Shown one piece after another: positions 7,805 to 16,066 of a DNA stretch of 64,000 nucleotides. The position numbers and the translations under genes were made by a program. Position 1 is the first letter of the stretch, and the number at the start of each line of letters is the position of its first letter. The notes beneath the pieces are model-generated. The model did not search any database, was not told where the DNA came from, and saw only the letters and a program-made list of their open reading frames with translations. Origin of the DNA: Streptomyces sp. CNH099 (GTDB taxonomy: Bacteria; Actinomycetota; Actinomycetes; Streptomycetales; Streptomycetaceae); assembly GCA_000514715.1 (NCBI GenBank), contig AZWL01000018.1, forward strand, positions 1 to 64,000, given 5' to 3'.

Positions 7805-8449
7805 GTGGCGACCGTGGACGGCGACCTGATCCCCCTGGAGAAACCCCGCCCGGAGCGGGCCGACGCGGCGCGAAACCGCAGGCTGCTGCTGGACACGGCC
7901 CGCCGGATGGTCGCCGAGGACGGCGCCGCGAACGTGACGATGGACGGCCTGGCGGAGCGGGCCGGGGTGGGCAAGGGCACGGTCTACCGCCGCTTCCGCA
8001 CCCGCGCGGGGATCTTCGTCGCCCTCCTCGACGAGGGCGAACGCGACTTCCAGCAGCGCGTGCTGTCCGGCCCGCCCCCGCTGGGCCCGGGCGGGGACCC
8101 GGTGGACCGGCTGATCGCCTACGGCCGGGGCCGCGTCTGCTTCCTGCTGGAGCACCACGCGGTCGCCCGCGCGGCGCTGGACCGCAACCAGCCCGTACCG
8201 GCCGGCGGCCCGGGGCTGACGCGCCCGCACATCCGCTACCTGCTGGCGCAGGCCGGCCAGGGCGGGCGGCACCTCGACGCCCTGGCCCTCCAGCTCACCG
8301 CCGCCCTGGAGGGCCCGGTCCTGCTCTACCTCGCCACGCCCGCGGAGGCGCCGGAGGCGGGGGAGGAGCCCGCCTGGACCCGCCAACTGCAGGCGCTGGC
8401 CGAGGGGTGGGAGGTCCTGGTCAGGCGGGTCTGCGGGAGCACACCGTAG
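7805..8449 (+). CDS. TetR/AcrR-family transcriptional regulator
   Basis: About 214 residues; I choose the GTG at 7805 (VATVDGDLIPLEKPRPERADAARN), and the GTG at 7814 is equally possible. The frame from 7697 runs through the operator. The HTH is typical: RRMVAEDGAANVTMDGLAERAGVGKGTVYRRFRTRAGIF. The C-terminal part (VCFLLEHHAVARAALDRNQ and onward) resembles TetR_C domains of the SbtR-like type. Divergent from the azoreductase, it likely senses an electrophile or aromatic compound and relieves repression of that enzyme. Confidence 0.87.
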   Translation: MATVDGDLIPLEKPRPERADAARNRRLLLDTARRMVAEDGAANVTMDGLAERAGVGKGTVYRRFRTRAGIFVALLDEGERDFQQRVLSGPPPLGPGGDPVDRLIAYGRGRVCFLLEHHAVARAALDRNQPVPAGGPGLTRPHIRYLLAQAGQGGRHLDALALQLTAALEGPVLLYLATPAEAPEAGEEPAWTRQLQALAEGWEVLVRRVCGSTP

Positions 8450-8485
8450 GGGACGCGGTCCCTCCCGGGCCCGCGGGCCGGCCCG

Positions 8486-10369
8486 TCACGCTCCGCCCGG
8501 GTTCACGGCGGGCGGCGTCGGCGGGTGGGCGGGGACGGCCGCGTCGGCGGAGGTCCGGGCCTCGGCGGGGCGGAGCATCTGTCCGGCGGCCAGTCTGCGG
8601 TAGAGGGGGCTGCTGGTGAGCAGGTCCTCGTGACGTCCCTGGGCGACGGTGCGGCCGCCGTCCAGCACGACGATCTGGTCGGCGTGCTGGACCGTGGAGA
8701 GCCGGTGTGCGATGACCAGCAGGGCGCATTCCCGGGCGACGTCCTTCATCACCGCGGTGAGCGCGGTCTCGTTGATGGTGTCGAGGTGGGAGGTGGGCTC
8801 GTCGAGCAGGAGGATCGCGGGGCGGGTGAGCAGGGCGCGGGCCAGGGCCACGCGCTGGCGCTCTCCCGCCGACAGCGTGCCGCCGCGCTCGCCCAGCATG
8901 CCCGACAGCCCGCCCGGCAGCCGCCGCACGACTCCTTCCAGCTGGGCGAGTTCGATGACGCGCCGGAGTTCGGCCCCGGTGGCGCCGGGCGCGGCATAGG
9001 TGATGTTGTCCGCCAGGGTGCCGTGGACGACGTGGGTGTTCTGGTCGACGGCGGCGATGCGTCCGCGGCATGCGGTGCGGCTCAGCGCGGTGGCGGGCAG
9101 GCCGTCGAACAGCAGTGTGCCGGAGTCCGGTTCGTAGAACCGGGCGACGAGGGCGAAGATCGTGCTCTTTCCCGCCCCCGACCGGCCGACCAGGGCGGTC
9201 TGCTGCCGGTGGGGGACGGTGAACGAGACGCCGCGCAGCACCGGCCGGTCCGGGTCGTAGCCGAAGCGGAGATTCCGCAGGGCGAGGGCGGGCTCCCGGT
9301 CCGCGGCGGCCGGTCGGGCCGGTTCGCGCGGGAACGCCCGGACGGCGGCCGGCGGCTCCCGGGAGGGCTCCGCCGGCAGGGCCAGCGCCTGTTCGATGCG
9401 CTGGTAGGCCCCCATGCCGCGCTGGATCAGGCCGACCGCCCGGAAGACCGAGGACAGCGGAAGGACCAGATAGGAGGCGTACAGCAGGAAGGCGACCAGG
9501 TCGCCGAGGGAGTTGGCGTCGCCGTTCACCCGCAGGCCGCCGATGACCAGCACGATCAGGAAGGAGCCCTGCACGGCGAGTTCGACCGCGGGGCTCATCA
9601 GGGAGGCGAGTTTCGCGGTCCGTACGCCGGCGCTGTGGGCCGTCTCGACCCGTTCTCCGATACGGGCCGCCTCCCGCTCCTCGGCGCGGTGGACCCGGAC
9701 CATCGGCAGGGCGCCGAGGGCGCGTTCGAGGTCGGCGGCGATCGCGCCGACGGAGGTCTGCATGCGCTCCGAGGCGGCCCGGATGCCCCGGAGGAGCGAG
9801 GCGACGATCACCGCGGCGGCGGCCACGGTGAGGGCGACCAGGAGCAGCAGGAGCGGGTCGATCCACAGCATCAGGACGATCGCGCCCGCGGCGACGAGGG
9901 CGCCCGTCACCAGGTCGACCAGCGCCTGGGAGACGACTTCTCTGAGCAGGGTGGCGTCGGCGGTGACCCGGGAGATCAGGTCGCCGCTGCGATGCCGGTC
10001 GTACTCCCGCATCTCCAGCCGGAGGAGCCGCGCCACCAGACCGTGGCGGAGCCCTCGTACGATGCCTTCGCCCATGCGCTCCAGGACGAAGCGGCCCACC
10101 GCGCCCGTGGCCGCCTCGGCGAGGAACAGCGCGGCCAGGAGCAGCAGCAGGGGCCACAGCACCTGTTCCCGCCCGCTCGCGTCCACGATCTGTTTCGCGA
10201 CGAGCGGCTGCGCCAGCCCCACGGCGGAGCCGGCCAGCGTGAGCACGGTGGCGACGAGGGCCGCGGTCCGGTGCCCGGCGGTCAGCCGGTACGTGGTGGC
10301 GACCGCGACCCGGGTGGAGCGGTCGCCCCCGGCCGCGGGCCGTGCCTGATCCGCCGGGCCGCCGGTCAT
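8486..10369 (-). CDS. Lasso-peptide exporter: ABC transporter, fused permease and ATPase (D protein)
   Basis: 627 residues from the ATG at 10369. The N-terminal half is an exporter transmembrane domain with six predicted helices (for example TAALVATVLTLAGSAVGLAQPLV and LLLLVALTVAAAAVIVASLL). The C-terminal half is the nucleotide-binding domain: Walker A VGRSGAGKSTIF, Q-loop around AAVDQNTHV, signature LSAGERQRVALARA, Walker B AILLLDEPTSHLD, and the H-loop in IAHRLSTVQ. It is the last gene of the lasso cluster. The ATG overlaps the stop of B2 in an ATGA, so the two are translationally coupled. In the family this protein exports the mature lasso peptide and usually gives immunity. Confidence 0.92.
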   Translation of the reverse strand: MTGGPADQARPAAGGDRSTRVAVATTYRLTAGHRTAALVATVLTLAGSAVGLAQPLVAKQIVDASGREQVLWPLLLLLAALFLAEAATGAVGRFVLERMGEGIVRGLRHGLVARLLRLEMREYDRHRSGDLISRVTADATLLREVVSQALVDLVTGALVAAGAIVLMLWIDPLLLLLVALTVAAAAVIVASLLRGIRAASERMQTSVGAIAADLERALGALPMVRVHRAEEREAARIGERVETAHSAGVRTAKLASLMSPAVELAVQGSFLIVLVIGGLRVNGDANSLGDLVAFLLYASYLVLPLSSVFRAVGLIQRGMGAYQRIEQALALPAEPSREPPAAVRAFPREPARPAAADREPALALRNLRFGYDPDRPVLRGVSFTVPHRQQTALVGRSGAGKSTIFALVARFYEPDSGTLLFDGLPATALSRTACRGRIAAVDQNTHVVHGTLADNITYAAPGATGAELRRVIELAQLEGVVRRLPGGLSGMLGERGGTLSAGERQRVALARALLTRPAILLLDEPTSHLDTINETALTAVMKDVARECALLVIAHRLSTVQHADQIVVLDGGRTVAQGRHEDLLTSSPLYRRLAAGQMLRPAEARTSADAAVPAHPPTPPAVNPGGA

Positions 10370-10800
10370 CGGCGCGACCGGCTCCCGGGCGCGACCGTGA
10401 GGAGCCGGGCGAAGTAGTCGTCGGGTACGTCCTCGGCCACGGGGCGGCCGTCCGCCTCGATCCAGGCGTGCGCCGTGAAGGGCGCCACCACCCGCACCCC
10501 GGCGCACCAGGTCGGCCAGGTCCCGGAGAGCCGGCACAGCAGCGCGGCCCCCAGGGAACGGGGGAGGCAGCCTTTCGGCCCGGCGCAGCGCAGGCTCACC
10601 GCGCACATCGCGTCCCGCGCGTCCCCGGCCTGTACGGCGGTGGCCGCCGTGGCCCCGCGACGGGCGAGGTGGAGCACGGCGCGGAGCCGGCGGGGCGGCA
10701 GGAGGGAGAGCCCGAGGGCGGGGAGCAGGACGAGGCGGGCGGCCAGGCGTTTGGGGAAGGGCACACCGGTGGGCCGTTCCAGGGCGCTGGGCGTCGTCAT
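10366..10800 (-). CDS. Lasso-peptide leader protease (B2, transglutaminase-like)
   Basis: 144 residues, the usual size of a stand-alone B2 protein. The transglutaminase-like cysteine protease core is visible: the catalytic Cys in GPKGCLPRSLGAALLC, the His in APFTAHAWIEADG, and a following DVPDDYF. B2 removes the leader peptide after Gly-1, next to the conserved Thr at -2 of the precursor. The N-terminus (LVLLPALGLSLLPPRRLRAVL) is the hydrophobic helix common in the family. The gene overlaps B1 by four bases upstream and the exporter by four downstream. The long frame continuing to 12819 is a shadow of the cyclase gene. Confidence 0.92.
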   Translation of the reverse strand: MTTPSALERPTGVPFPKRLAARLVLLPALGLSLLPPRRLRAVLHLARRGATAATAVQAGDARDAMCAVSLRCAGPKGCLPRSLGAALLCRLSGTWPTWCAGVRVVAPFTAHAWIEADGRPVAEDVPDDYFARLLTVAPGSRSRR

Positions 10801-11051
10801 TCGGCCAGCCCCGAGGCCCGCAGCTGCTGGACGAGGGCGTCGACGTCCCGCTGCGCCCGGGCGGGGGCGATGTCGAACTCGTCGATGAGCGCGGCGGCCG
10901 CGGCGGCCTCGTCGCCGCCGGCCATCAGCGTGCTGACCACCAGGGTGCCGGTGGGGTTCAGCTCCCAGTACTCCCCGGCGCGGGCGTCCAGGAGGACCGT
11001 GCCGTAGTCCGTCTCGGCAGTGGAGACATCGGCGCCGAACTTCAGTGGCAT
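10797..11051 (-). CDS. Lasso-peptide RRE protein (B1, PqqD-like)
   Basis: 84 residues, a PqqD-fold RiPP recognition element. Typical features are the opening KFGADVSTAETDYGTVLLDARAGEYWELNPTGTLVV (three-stranded sheet) and the helical DVDALVQQLRASGLAE end. B1 binds the YxxPxL motif of the leader and presents the precursor to B2 and C. The ribosome site AGAAAGG lies eight bases before the ATG. It forms the last unit of a decamer array (11061-11110) that fills the gap to the cyclase gene. It overlaps B2 by four bases. Confidence 0.92.
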   Translation of the reverse strand: MPLKFGADVSTAETDYGTVLLDARAGEYWELNPTGTLVVSTLMAGGDEAAAAAALIDEFDIAPARAQRDVDALVQQLRASGLAE

Positions 11052-11060
11052 ACGTGTGCC

Positions 11061-11110
11061 TTTCTGCTGGGGTCTGCTGGGGTCTGCTGGGCTCTGCTGG
11101 GGTCTGCTGG
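11061..11110. repeat. Five tandem decamers (ggtctgctgg) in the B1 leader region
   Basis: Five 10-bp units, two of them slightly diverged, occupy nearly all of the 69 bp between the cyclase stop and the B1 start. On the coding strand each reads CCAGCAGACC. The array is immediately upstream of the B1 ribosome site. It may set spacing or mRNA structure between C and B1; no function is established. Confidence 0.85.
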
Positions 11111-11120
11111 GGCGGTGCGG

Positions 11121-12977
11121 TCATGGGGAGGCGGGGGCCGCGGTCCGGGCGGCTCGGCCCAGGCCGCGCAGCCACACCTCGGCGGCGATGGTCGAGTAGA
11201 GGATCGGGTCCTGCAGCTCGGGGGTGCCCGGCCGCTCGGCGAGCCGGCGCAGGCCCGCGCTGTCGACCAGGCCGAGCCGCTCCAGCCGGGAGTCCTCCCA
11301 GAGCGCCCGCAGGTCGCCGCGGTGCGCGCGCAGTCCGTCGGATGCGTCCATGGAGGCGGCGGCCTTGTCGGTGCGGCGCAGGCACGCGTCGGGCACGATC
11401 CCGCTCATGGCGGTGGTCAGGAGGGGTTTGTACCGCCAGGGCGTGACGCGCTCGCTCGGGCGCACGGCGAGGCATGCCTCGATGACGCGGTCGTCGAGGA
11501 ACGGCGACGCCATCGGTACGCCGGCCCGGGCGGCCATCCGGTCCCACTGGCGGGTGATGCGGGTGCAGGAGCGGATCTGTTCGAGGTCGGTGTGCAGGCC
11601 GCGGTCCGGGTGCAGCGGTACGGCGGTCGCGGCGGCCCCGCGCAGCGCCCGCCGGGCCATCCGTTCGGCGTCGGGGGTGACCCAGTCGAAGAGGCGCGGG
11701 ACCATGCCCCAGCCCAGGCCGGCGCTGACGGTGGCGGGAAGCGGCGCGCGCAGGCGGTCGCCGGCGTCGGCCAGCCACTTCCCGTACGGCCGCGAGTCGG
11801 CCAGCGCACGTACCGTGCCGCCCAGCGGCCACTGCCACAGGGCCCGGAAGCCGCGCACCTGGCGCAGGGCGAACACCGGGCGGGTGCGCAGCAGCCGGTG
11901 GTAGTACGCCTCGGAGCACCAGGTCACGTGGTCGCCGCCGATGCCGGTCAGGTGCAGTCGGCTGCCCCGCTCCGCCAGGGCGGGCAGGTGGTGCAGGACC
12001 CTGGAGCGGTCCATGACGCCGATGGTCGGTTCGTCCAGCAGGTCGTCGATGGCGAGCAGGTCGGTGTAGACCAGCGGTGAGGCGTCCGCGTCCCAGACCA
12101 CGTGGTCGACGTCGGGCATCGACCGGGCGGCCTGCTCCGCCCAGTGCAGGTCGGTGTCGGCGGGGTCGCGCCCCGGCCAGGTGCTGGCCACCACCGCGGC
12201 CGGCGAGCGGTCCGCCAGGAAGCAGACGGAGGTGGAGTCCAGTCCGCCCGAGAGGTCGCAGCTGACCACGCCGCCCTGCCGGGTGCGGGCGCCGACCGCC
12301 GCGGCCAGGGCCTCCCGGACGAGGGGGGCGCCCTCGGCGAGGGTGCGTACCGGTTCCGGCGGCGTCCACCAGCGCGTGTGGCGTACGGTCCGGCCGTCCG
12401 GCGCGACGATCAGCGCGTCCTCGGGGGCCACGGCGGTGATGCCGCGCCACATCGGTGCCTCGGCGAGCGGGTGGGGGACCGGCCACAGCAGCCGGACGGC
12501 CAGCTGCTCCTCGTCCGGCTCGCTGCCGAGCGCGGCGGCGAGCACGTCGGCGCTGCTGGCGGCCACCTGCGTGCCGGCGACGGGGGCGTGGAAGACCAGC
12601 CGGAGCCCGGAGGCGGTGCCCTGCACCCGGAGCCGCCCGTCGAGCGCGGCGACGAGGTGGCAGCTCCCCGGCAGGGAGCGGGCCAGCGCGTCGAGTTCGG
12701 CGAGGTCGCGCAGCCGCCCGGCCCGCCGCTCCAGCTCCGCGGCGTCGACCGGGCAGCAGCCGACGACGGCGAGGGCCGTGCGGCCGGCGCGCGCGGTGAC
12801 GATGTCCTGGTCGTGCCACCGCCCCACCAGCCAGGGTCGGCCCGAGGCGTACCGCAGGACGCGCGTGCCGGGGCGGGCGAGGGAGCGGGCCACGGCCGTC
12901 GCCTCCTCCCGGTCGGTGAAGACCGTGAAGTGGGCGTCGCCGGGGCCCGTCCCCGCACTCTCGTGCTGTTCACTCAT
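11121..12977 (-). CDS. Lasso-peptide cyclase (C, asparagine-synthetase homologue)
   Basis: 618 residues, normal for the family. The N-terminal 200 residues are the degenerate glutaminase-like domain without an N-terminal Cys. The C-terminal synthetase domain has the PP-loop VVSCDLSGGLDSTS and downstream motifs TGIGGDHVTW and GVPMASPFLDDRVIEACL. C adenylates the side chain of the ring Asp (core position 8) and closes the macrolactam with the N-terminal amine. The ATG at 12977 lies 25 bases after the precursor stop. It is the first enzyme gene after the precursor, in the canonical A-C-B1-B2-D order. Confidence 0.93.
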   Translation of the reverse strand: MSEQHESAGTGPGDAHFTVFTDREEATAVARSLARPGTRVLRYASGRPWLVGRWHDQDIVTARAGRTALAVVGCCPVDAAELERRAGRLRDLAELDALARSLPGSCHLVAALDGRLRVQGTASGLRLVFHAPVAGTQVAASSADVLAAALGSEPDEEQLAVRLLWPVPHPLAEAPMWRGITAVAPEDALIVAPDGRTVRHTRWWTPPEPVRTLAEGAPLVREALAAAVGARTRQGGVVSCDLSGGLDSTSVCFLADRSPAAVVASTWPGRDPADTDLHWAEQAARSMPDVDHVVWDADASPLVYTDLLAIDDLLDEPTIGVMDRSRVLHHLPALAERGSRLHLTGIGGDHVTWCSEAYYHRLLRTRPVFALRQVRGFRALWQWPLGGTVRALADSRPYGKWLADAGDRLRAPLPATVSAGLGWGMVPRLFDWVTPDAERMARRALRGAAATAVPLHPDRGLHTDLEQIRSCTRITRQWDRMAARAGVPMASPFLDDRVIEACLAVRPSERVTPWRYKPLLTTAMSGIVPDACLRRTDKAAASMDASDGLRAHRGDLRALWEDSRLERLGLVDSAGLRRLAERPGTPELQDPILYSTIAAEVWLRGLGRAARTAAPASP

Positions 12978-13002
12978 GACGTCGGTTCGGGACCGTCGCT
13001 CG

Positions 13003-13113
13003 TCAGTTCTTGCTCAGGATGAGCCGGTCGTTGCCGGCGCGCATCAGGAACCCGGTCTTCTTCCGGAACGCTCCGATCCGGATCAGCGTCGGTGCTTCGT
13101 ATGTCTTCTTCAT
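13003..13113 (-). CDS. Lasso-peptide precursor, citrulassin-like
   Basis: 36 residues. The leader carries the RRE-binding motif YEAPTL (residues 5-10), then IGAFRKKTG. Thr20 is at -2 and Gly21 at -1. The predicted 15-residue core is FLMRAGNDRLILSKN, with Asp at core position 8 giving an eight-residue ring to Phe1. GAGGA nine bases before the ATG at 13113 supports the start. From memory the citrulassin A core is LLGLAGNDRLVLSKN, so this is the same family with changes at positions 1, 3, 4 and 11. The Arg at position 9 is the one converted to citrulline in citrulassins by an unlinked peptidylarginine deiminase; no such gene is in this window. The next gene is the cyclase. Confidence 0.93.
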   Translation of the reverse strand: MKKTYEAPTLIRIGAFRKKTGFLMRAGNDRLILSKN

Positions 13114-13245
13114 CGCGTTTGTCCTCACGTACGGGTGTCTCGATCGCCCCCTCCTGGCTGACCAGGAAAGCGGGGGGTACGCCAGGGATACCCACGGGGC
13201 GGTGACGCGACAAGATGCCCCGAAAACGTGTGATCGTAGGCAAAA

Positions 13246-13298
13246 TTCCCCTGTGGCCAGAGAGTATTACCGTGGCTCATGAGGTTTGCCACAGGGAA
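13246..13298. promoter_or_regulatory. Inverted repeat upstream of the lasso precursor
   Basis: TTCCCCTGTGGC (13246-13257) and GCCACAGGGAA (13288-13298) are inverted copies differing by one inserted C, spaced about 30 bp. They lie 133-185 bp upstream of the precursor start in the otherwise empty interval 13114-13484. A regulator or long hairpin could act here. I see no gene in that 371-bp interval and no regulator gene next to the cluster. Confidence 0.45.
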
Positions 13299-13484
13299 GA
13301 CGAAAGAGGGTGCTGAGGGCTTGACGCCCCAGGTCAGCGCGGAGTGCGCACGCGTGTTCCGGGCCGGGGGAGGCGCACGGCGGTTGTGCCGAGGGAGGCT
13401 CGCCCACGCGCGCCGTACGGAGCCGCCGGGGCGCACACCGCCCCCGCCGCCACGCCCCCTCCCCCGCGGGCCGAACGGTCCCGG

Positions 13485-13883
13485 CTACTGCGCCGTGCCC
13501 GCCAGCAGCCAGCGGCGCACCGGCACCCGCAGCAGCACGCGGCCCGTTCCGGGGCGGGTGGGGGCGGTGACGTCCCAGTCGTACTTCGCCGCGAAGGCGG
13601 CGACGACCGGGGGCGGGAAGTCGCCGGTCAGCGATGCGGTGCCCTCGGCGACCACCGGGTGCGTGCCGTTCTCCAGGGCGAGGGAGACGCGCGGCTCGCC
13701 GCGCAGGTTCCGGACCTTGACCGCGCCCGCGTCCGTGCCGACCCACCAGGTCCCGTCCTCGTAGACGAACCACACGGGCGTGACGTGCGCGGACCCGTCG
13801 GGCCGGACGGTGCACAGCCAGGCGTTCCACTCCTCGGCAAGCCGCGTCCGCACGGTGTCCGGAAGGTCCACGAGAGCGTCCAT
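13485..13883 (-). CDS. PPOX-class (F420/FMN) split-barrel oxidoreductase
   Basis: 132 residues from the ATG at 13883 (MDALVDLPDTVRTRLAEEWNAWLCTVRPDG); a start 36 bases earlier is possible but adds non-family sequence. The pyridoxamine-oxidase-like split barrel is clear: WLCTVRPDGSAHVTPVWFVYEDGTWWVGTDAGAVKVRNL, then RVSLALENGTHPVVAEGTASL. Actinobacterial proteins of this layout are mostly F420-dependent reductases of small molecules; flavin use cannot be excluded. It stands alone between the lasso and inositol loci, reading leftward. Confidence 0.82.
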   Translation of the reverse strand: MDALVDLPDTVRTRLAEEWNAWLCTVRPDGSAHVTPVWFVYEDGTWWVGTDAGAVKVRNLRGEPRVSLALENGTHPVVAEGTASLTGDFPPPVVAAFAAKYDWDVTAPTRPGTGRVLLRVPVRRWLLAGTAQ

Positions 13884-13950
13884 CGCACCATCCGACCAGC
13901 CGGGCCGCCCCCGGCGCATCGGGCGGTGGATCAGACGAACGTCCTAGGGC

Positions 13951-15291
13951 TCAGAGTCCCCGGGACTCCAGGAGGCGGGCTGCCGCGTTCACCGAGTCCA
14001 CCAGGGGGTGCAGCGACATCGCCCGCAGCGCCTTCGCGCGGCTGCCCGTGTCCGCCGCCGCGATCGTCGAGCGCTCCACGTCCTTCAGCGTCAGCATCAG
14101 ACCCAGCTGGTCCGCCGCCGCCGGCGGCGTCGGCAGGGGGTGGGCGCCGGTGGCGTCGACGCGGCAGGGGACCTCGATGACCGCGTCGGCGTCCAGGCCG
14201 GGGACCGTGGTGCGGTTCTTGACGTTGAGGATCAGGGTGGCGCGTTCGTCGCCGGCGATGGCGCGCATCAGGGCCAGGGCGACGCGGTCGTAGCCGCCGC
14301 CGTCGAGGTCGCACGTGTCGCGCTGCCAGCCGCCCGTGCTCTCCCGGCTCTCCGCCATGTACGTCGCCTCGCGCTCCTTGCGGGTGCGCTCCCACACCGC
14401 CGCCGCCTCGCCGGGGTCGGCCGCCGCGGCGGCGTAGAACGCGGCCTGCTGCTCGCGGAGGAACTCGCCGCGGGTCGCGGGGGCGTCGCGCAGGGCGGTG
14501 ACGGCCTCGCGGTTGAAGTAGTAGTAGTGCAGGTACTCGTTGGGCAGGGAGCCCAGCGCCTGCAGCCAGTCGGCGCCGAAGAGCTTGCCCTCCTCGAAGG
14601 ACTCCAGGGTCGCCGGGTCGGCGAGCAGCGCGGGGAGGCGGTCCTCGCCGTCGACGACGATGCGGCGCAGCCAGCCGAGGTGGTTGAGGCCCACGTAGTC
14701 CAGCTCGGCGCGCTCCGGGTCCACGCCCAGGGCGCGGGCGGCGCGGCGGGCCATGCCGACCGGGGAGTCGCAGATGCCGATGACGCGGTCGCCGAGGAGG
14801 CGCTGCATGGCCTCGGTGACCATGCCGGCCGGGTTCGTGAAGTTGATGACCCAGGCGCGCGGGGCGACCGCCGCGACCCGTTCGGCGATGTGCATGGCGG
14901 CGGGTACGGAGCGCAGCCCGTACAGGACGCCGCCGGCGCCGACGGTCTCCTGGCCGAGCAGGCCCTCCGACAGCGCCGCGCGTTCGTCGCGGCTGCGGCC
15001 TTCGAGGCCGCCGGCGCGGATGGCGGAGAAGACGAAGTCGGTGTCGCGCAGGGCGTCGTCGAGGTCGGTGGTGGTACGGACCGCCGGCGGCCGGGCGCCG
15101 GTGGCGGCGTCCGCCGTGTGCTGTGCCGCGTGCTGTGCGAGGACGGCGCCGATGGCCGTAAGGCGCCGCGGGTCCGTGTCGTACAGGACGAGTTCGGTGC
15201 ACCGACCGGACGCGTCGCCGCTGTCTTCGAGCAGGGCCCGGTACACCAGCGGCACGCGGAAACCGCCGCCGCCCAGCACTGTCAGCCTCAT
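13951..15291 (-). CDS. Glycoside hydrolase family 4 enzyme (6-phospho-beta-glucosidase-like)
   Basis: 446 residues, full length. GH4 enzymes use NAD+ and Mn2+. The N-terminal Rossmann motif is RLTVLGGGGFRVP, then FVFSAIRAGG, then WVINFTNPAGMV, then the metal-binding Cys in GICDSPVG and the His in YVGLNHLGW; ILNVKNRTTVPGL is near the C-terminus. Family members hydrolyse alpha- or beta-glycosides, often 6-phosphorylated. Its stop region overlaps nothing, but its ATG overlaps the stop of the DeoR gene in an ATGA, so the two form an operon divergent from the inositol operon. It may release inositol or a sugar from an imported glycoside; the substrate is inference. Confidence 0.87.
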   Translation of the reverse strand: MRLTVLGGGGFRVPLVYRALLEDSGDASGRCTELVLYDTDPRRLTAIGAVLAQHAAQHTADAATGARPPAVRTTTDLDDALRDTDFVFSAIRAGGLEGRSRDERAALSEGLLGQETVGAGGVLYGLRSVPAAMHIAERVAAVAPRAWVINFTNPAGMVTEAMQRLLGDRVIGICDSPVGMARRAARALGVDPERAELDYVGLNHLGWLRRIVVDGEDRLPALLADPATLESFEEGKLFGADWLQALGSLPNEYLHYYYFNREAVTALRDAPATRGEFLREQQAAFYAAAAADPGEAAAVWERTRKEREATYMAESRESTGGWQRDTCDLDGGGYDRVALALMRAIAGDERATLILNVKNRTTVPGLDADAVIEVPCRVDATGAHPLPTPPAAADQLGLMLTLKDVERSTIAAADTGSRAKALRAMSLHPLVDSVNAAARLLESRGL

Positions 15292-16046
15292 ACTGTGACT
15301 ACCTCCACACCGGCCTCGCCGAAGGTCGCGAGGGTCGCCGGGTCCGATGACGTGTTCGTGATGAGCATGTGCACGTCCTCGGGGCCGCAGATGCGCACGA
15401 GCCCCGAGTCGCCGGGGAACTTGCCGGCGCTGGCCAGCAGCACCACCTGCCGGGACGCTTTGATCATGGCCCGCTTGACGGGCACCTCGACGTGCGTGCT
15501 GTCCAGCACGCTGCCGTCGGGGAGGATGCCGCTGGCGCCGAGGAAGAGGCGGCCGACGTACAGCTCACGGAGGTTGGACTCGGTGAGCACGCCGACGACC
15601 GAGCGGTAATTCCGCCGGACCTCGCCGCCGAGCAGGATCAGCGTGACCGCGGGGTCGTCGCGCAGCTCCTCGTAGACCGCGAGGTTGCTGGTGACGATGG
15701 TCACAGGGCGGCCCCGCAGCCGCTGGGCCAGCGCCAGCGTGGTGGTGCCGATGTCGAGCAGCACCACGTCCCCGTCCTCGACCAGCTCCGCGGCGCGGGT
15801 GGCGACGGCCTCCCGGCCGCCGGGGTCGTCGACGGCGACCTCGGCGAAGGGCCGCTCGTCGTCCGCGCGGGCGGCTACGGCGCCGCCGTAGACCCGGGTG
15901 AGGCGGCCGGCGCGGCCCAGCTCGGTGAGGTCGCGGCGGGCCGTGGCCTCGCTGACGCCGAGGCGCGTGGCGATCTCCCGGACGGGCAGCACGCCCTCGT
16001 CGCCGAGGATGCTCAGCAGCTTCTCGTGGCGCGTCTCTCGCAGCAT
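15288..16046 (-). CDS. DeoR/GlpR-family transcriptional regulator
   Basis: 252 residues from the ATG at 16046 (MLRETRHEKLLSILGDEG). The DeoR HTH is VLPVREIATRLGVSEATARRDLTELGRAGRLTRVYGGAV. The C-terminal sugar-phosphate-binding domain has VVLLDIGTTTLALAQRL, TIVTSNLAVYEEL, LLGGEVRRNYRSVVG, RLFLGASGI and VVLLASAGKF. The upstream frame to 16421 is not coding. It lies divergent from the eleven-gene inositol operon and overlaps GH4, so it is the obvious local repressor, probably responding to a phosphorylated intermediate such as the IolC product. Confidence 0.9.
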   Translation of the reverse strand: MLRETRHEKLLSILGDEGVLPVREIATRLGVSEATARRDLTELGRAGRLTRVYGGAVAARADDERPFAEVAVDDPGGREAVATRAAELVEDGDVVLLDIGTTTLALAQRLRGRPVTIVTSNLAVYEELRDDPAVTLILLGGEVRRNYRSVVGVLTESNLRELYVGRLFLGASGILPDGSVLDSTHVEVPVKRAMIKASRQVVLLASAGKFPGDSGLVRICGPEDVHMLITNTSSDPATLATFGEAGVEVVTV

Positions 16047-16066
16047 GGACCGCAATGTACTCCACG

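Noticed and set aside
5557..8619. A 1020-residue plus-strand frame over the amidohydrolase, azoreductase and TetR region
   Set aside because: It crosses three recognised genes and their operator in antisense or other frames and has the Arg/Pro/Gly bias of a high-GC shadow frame, with no domain.
12974..13243. An 89-residue minus-strand frame over the lasso precursor
   Set aside because: It runs in another frame across the precursor, which has the leader motif, ribosome site and core; the longer frame has none of these.
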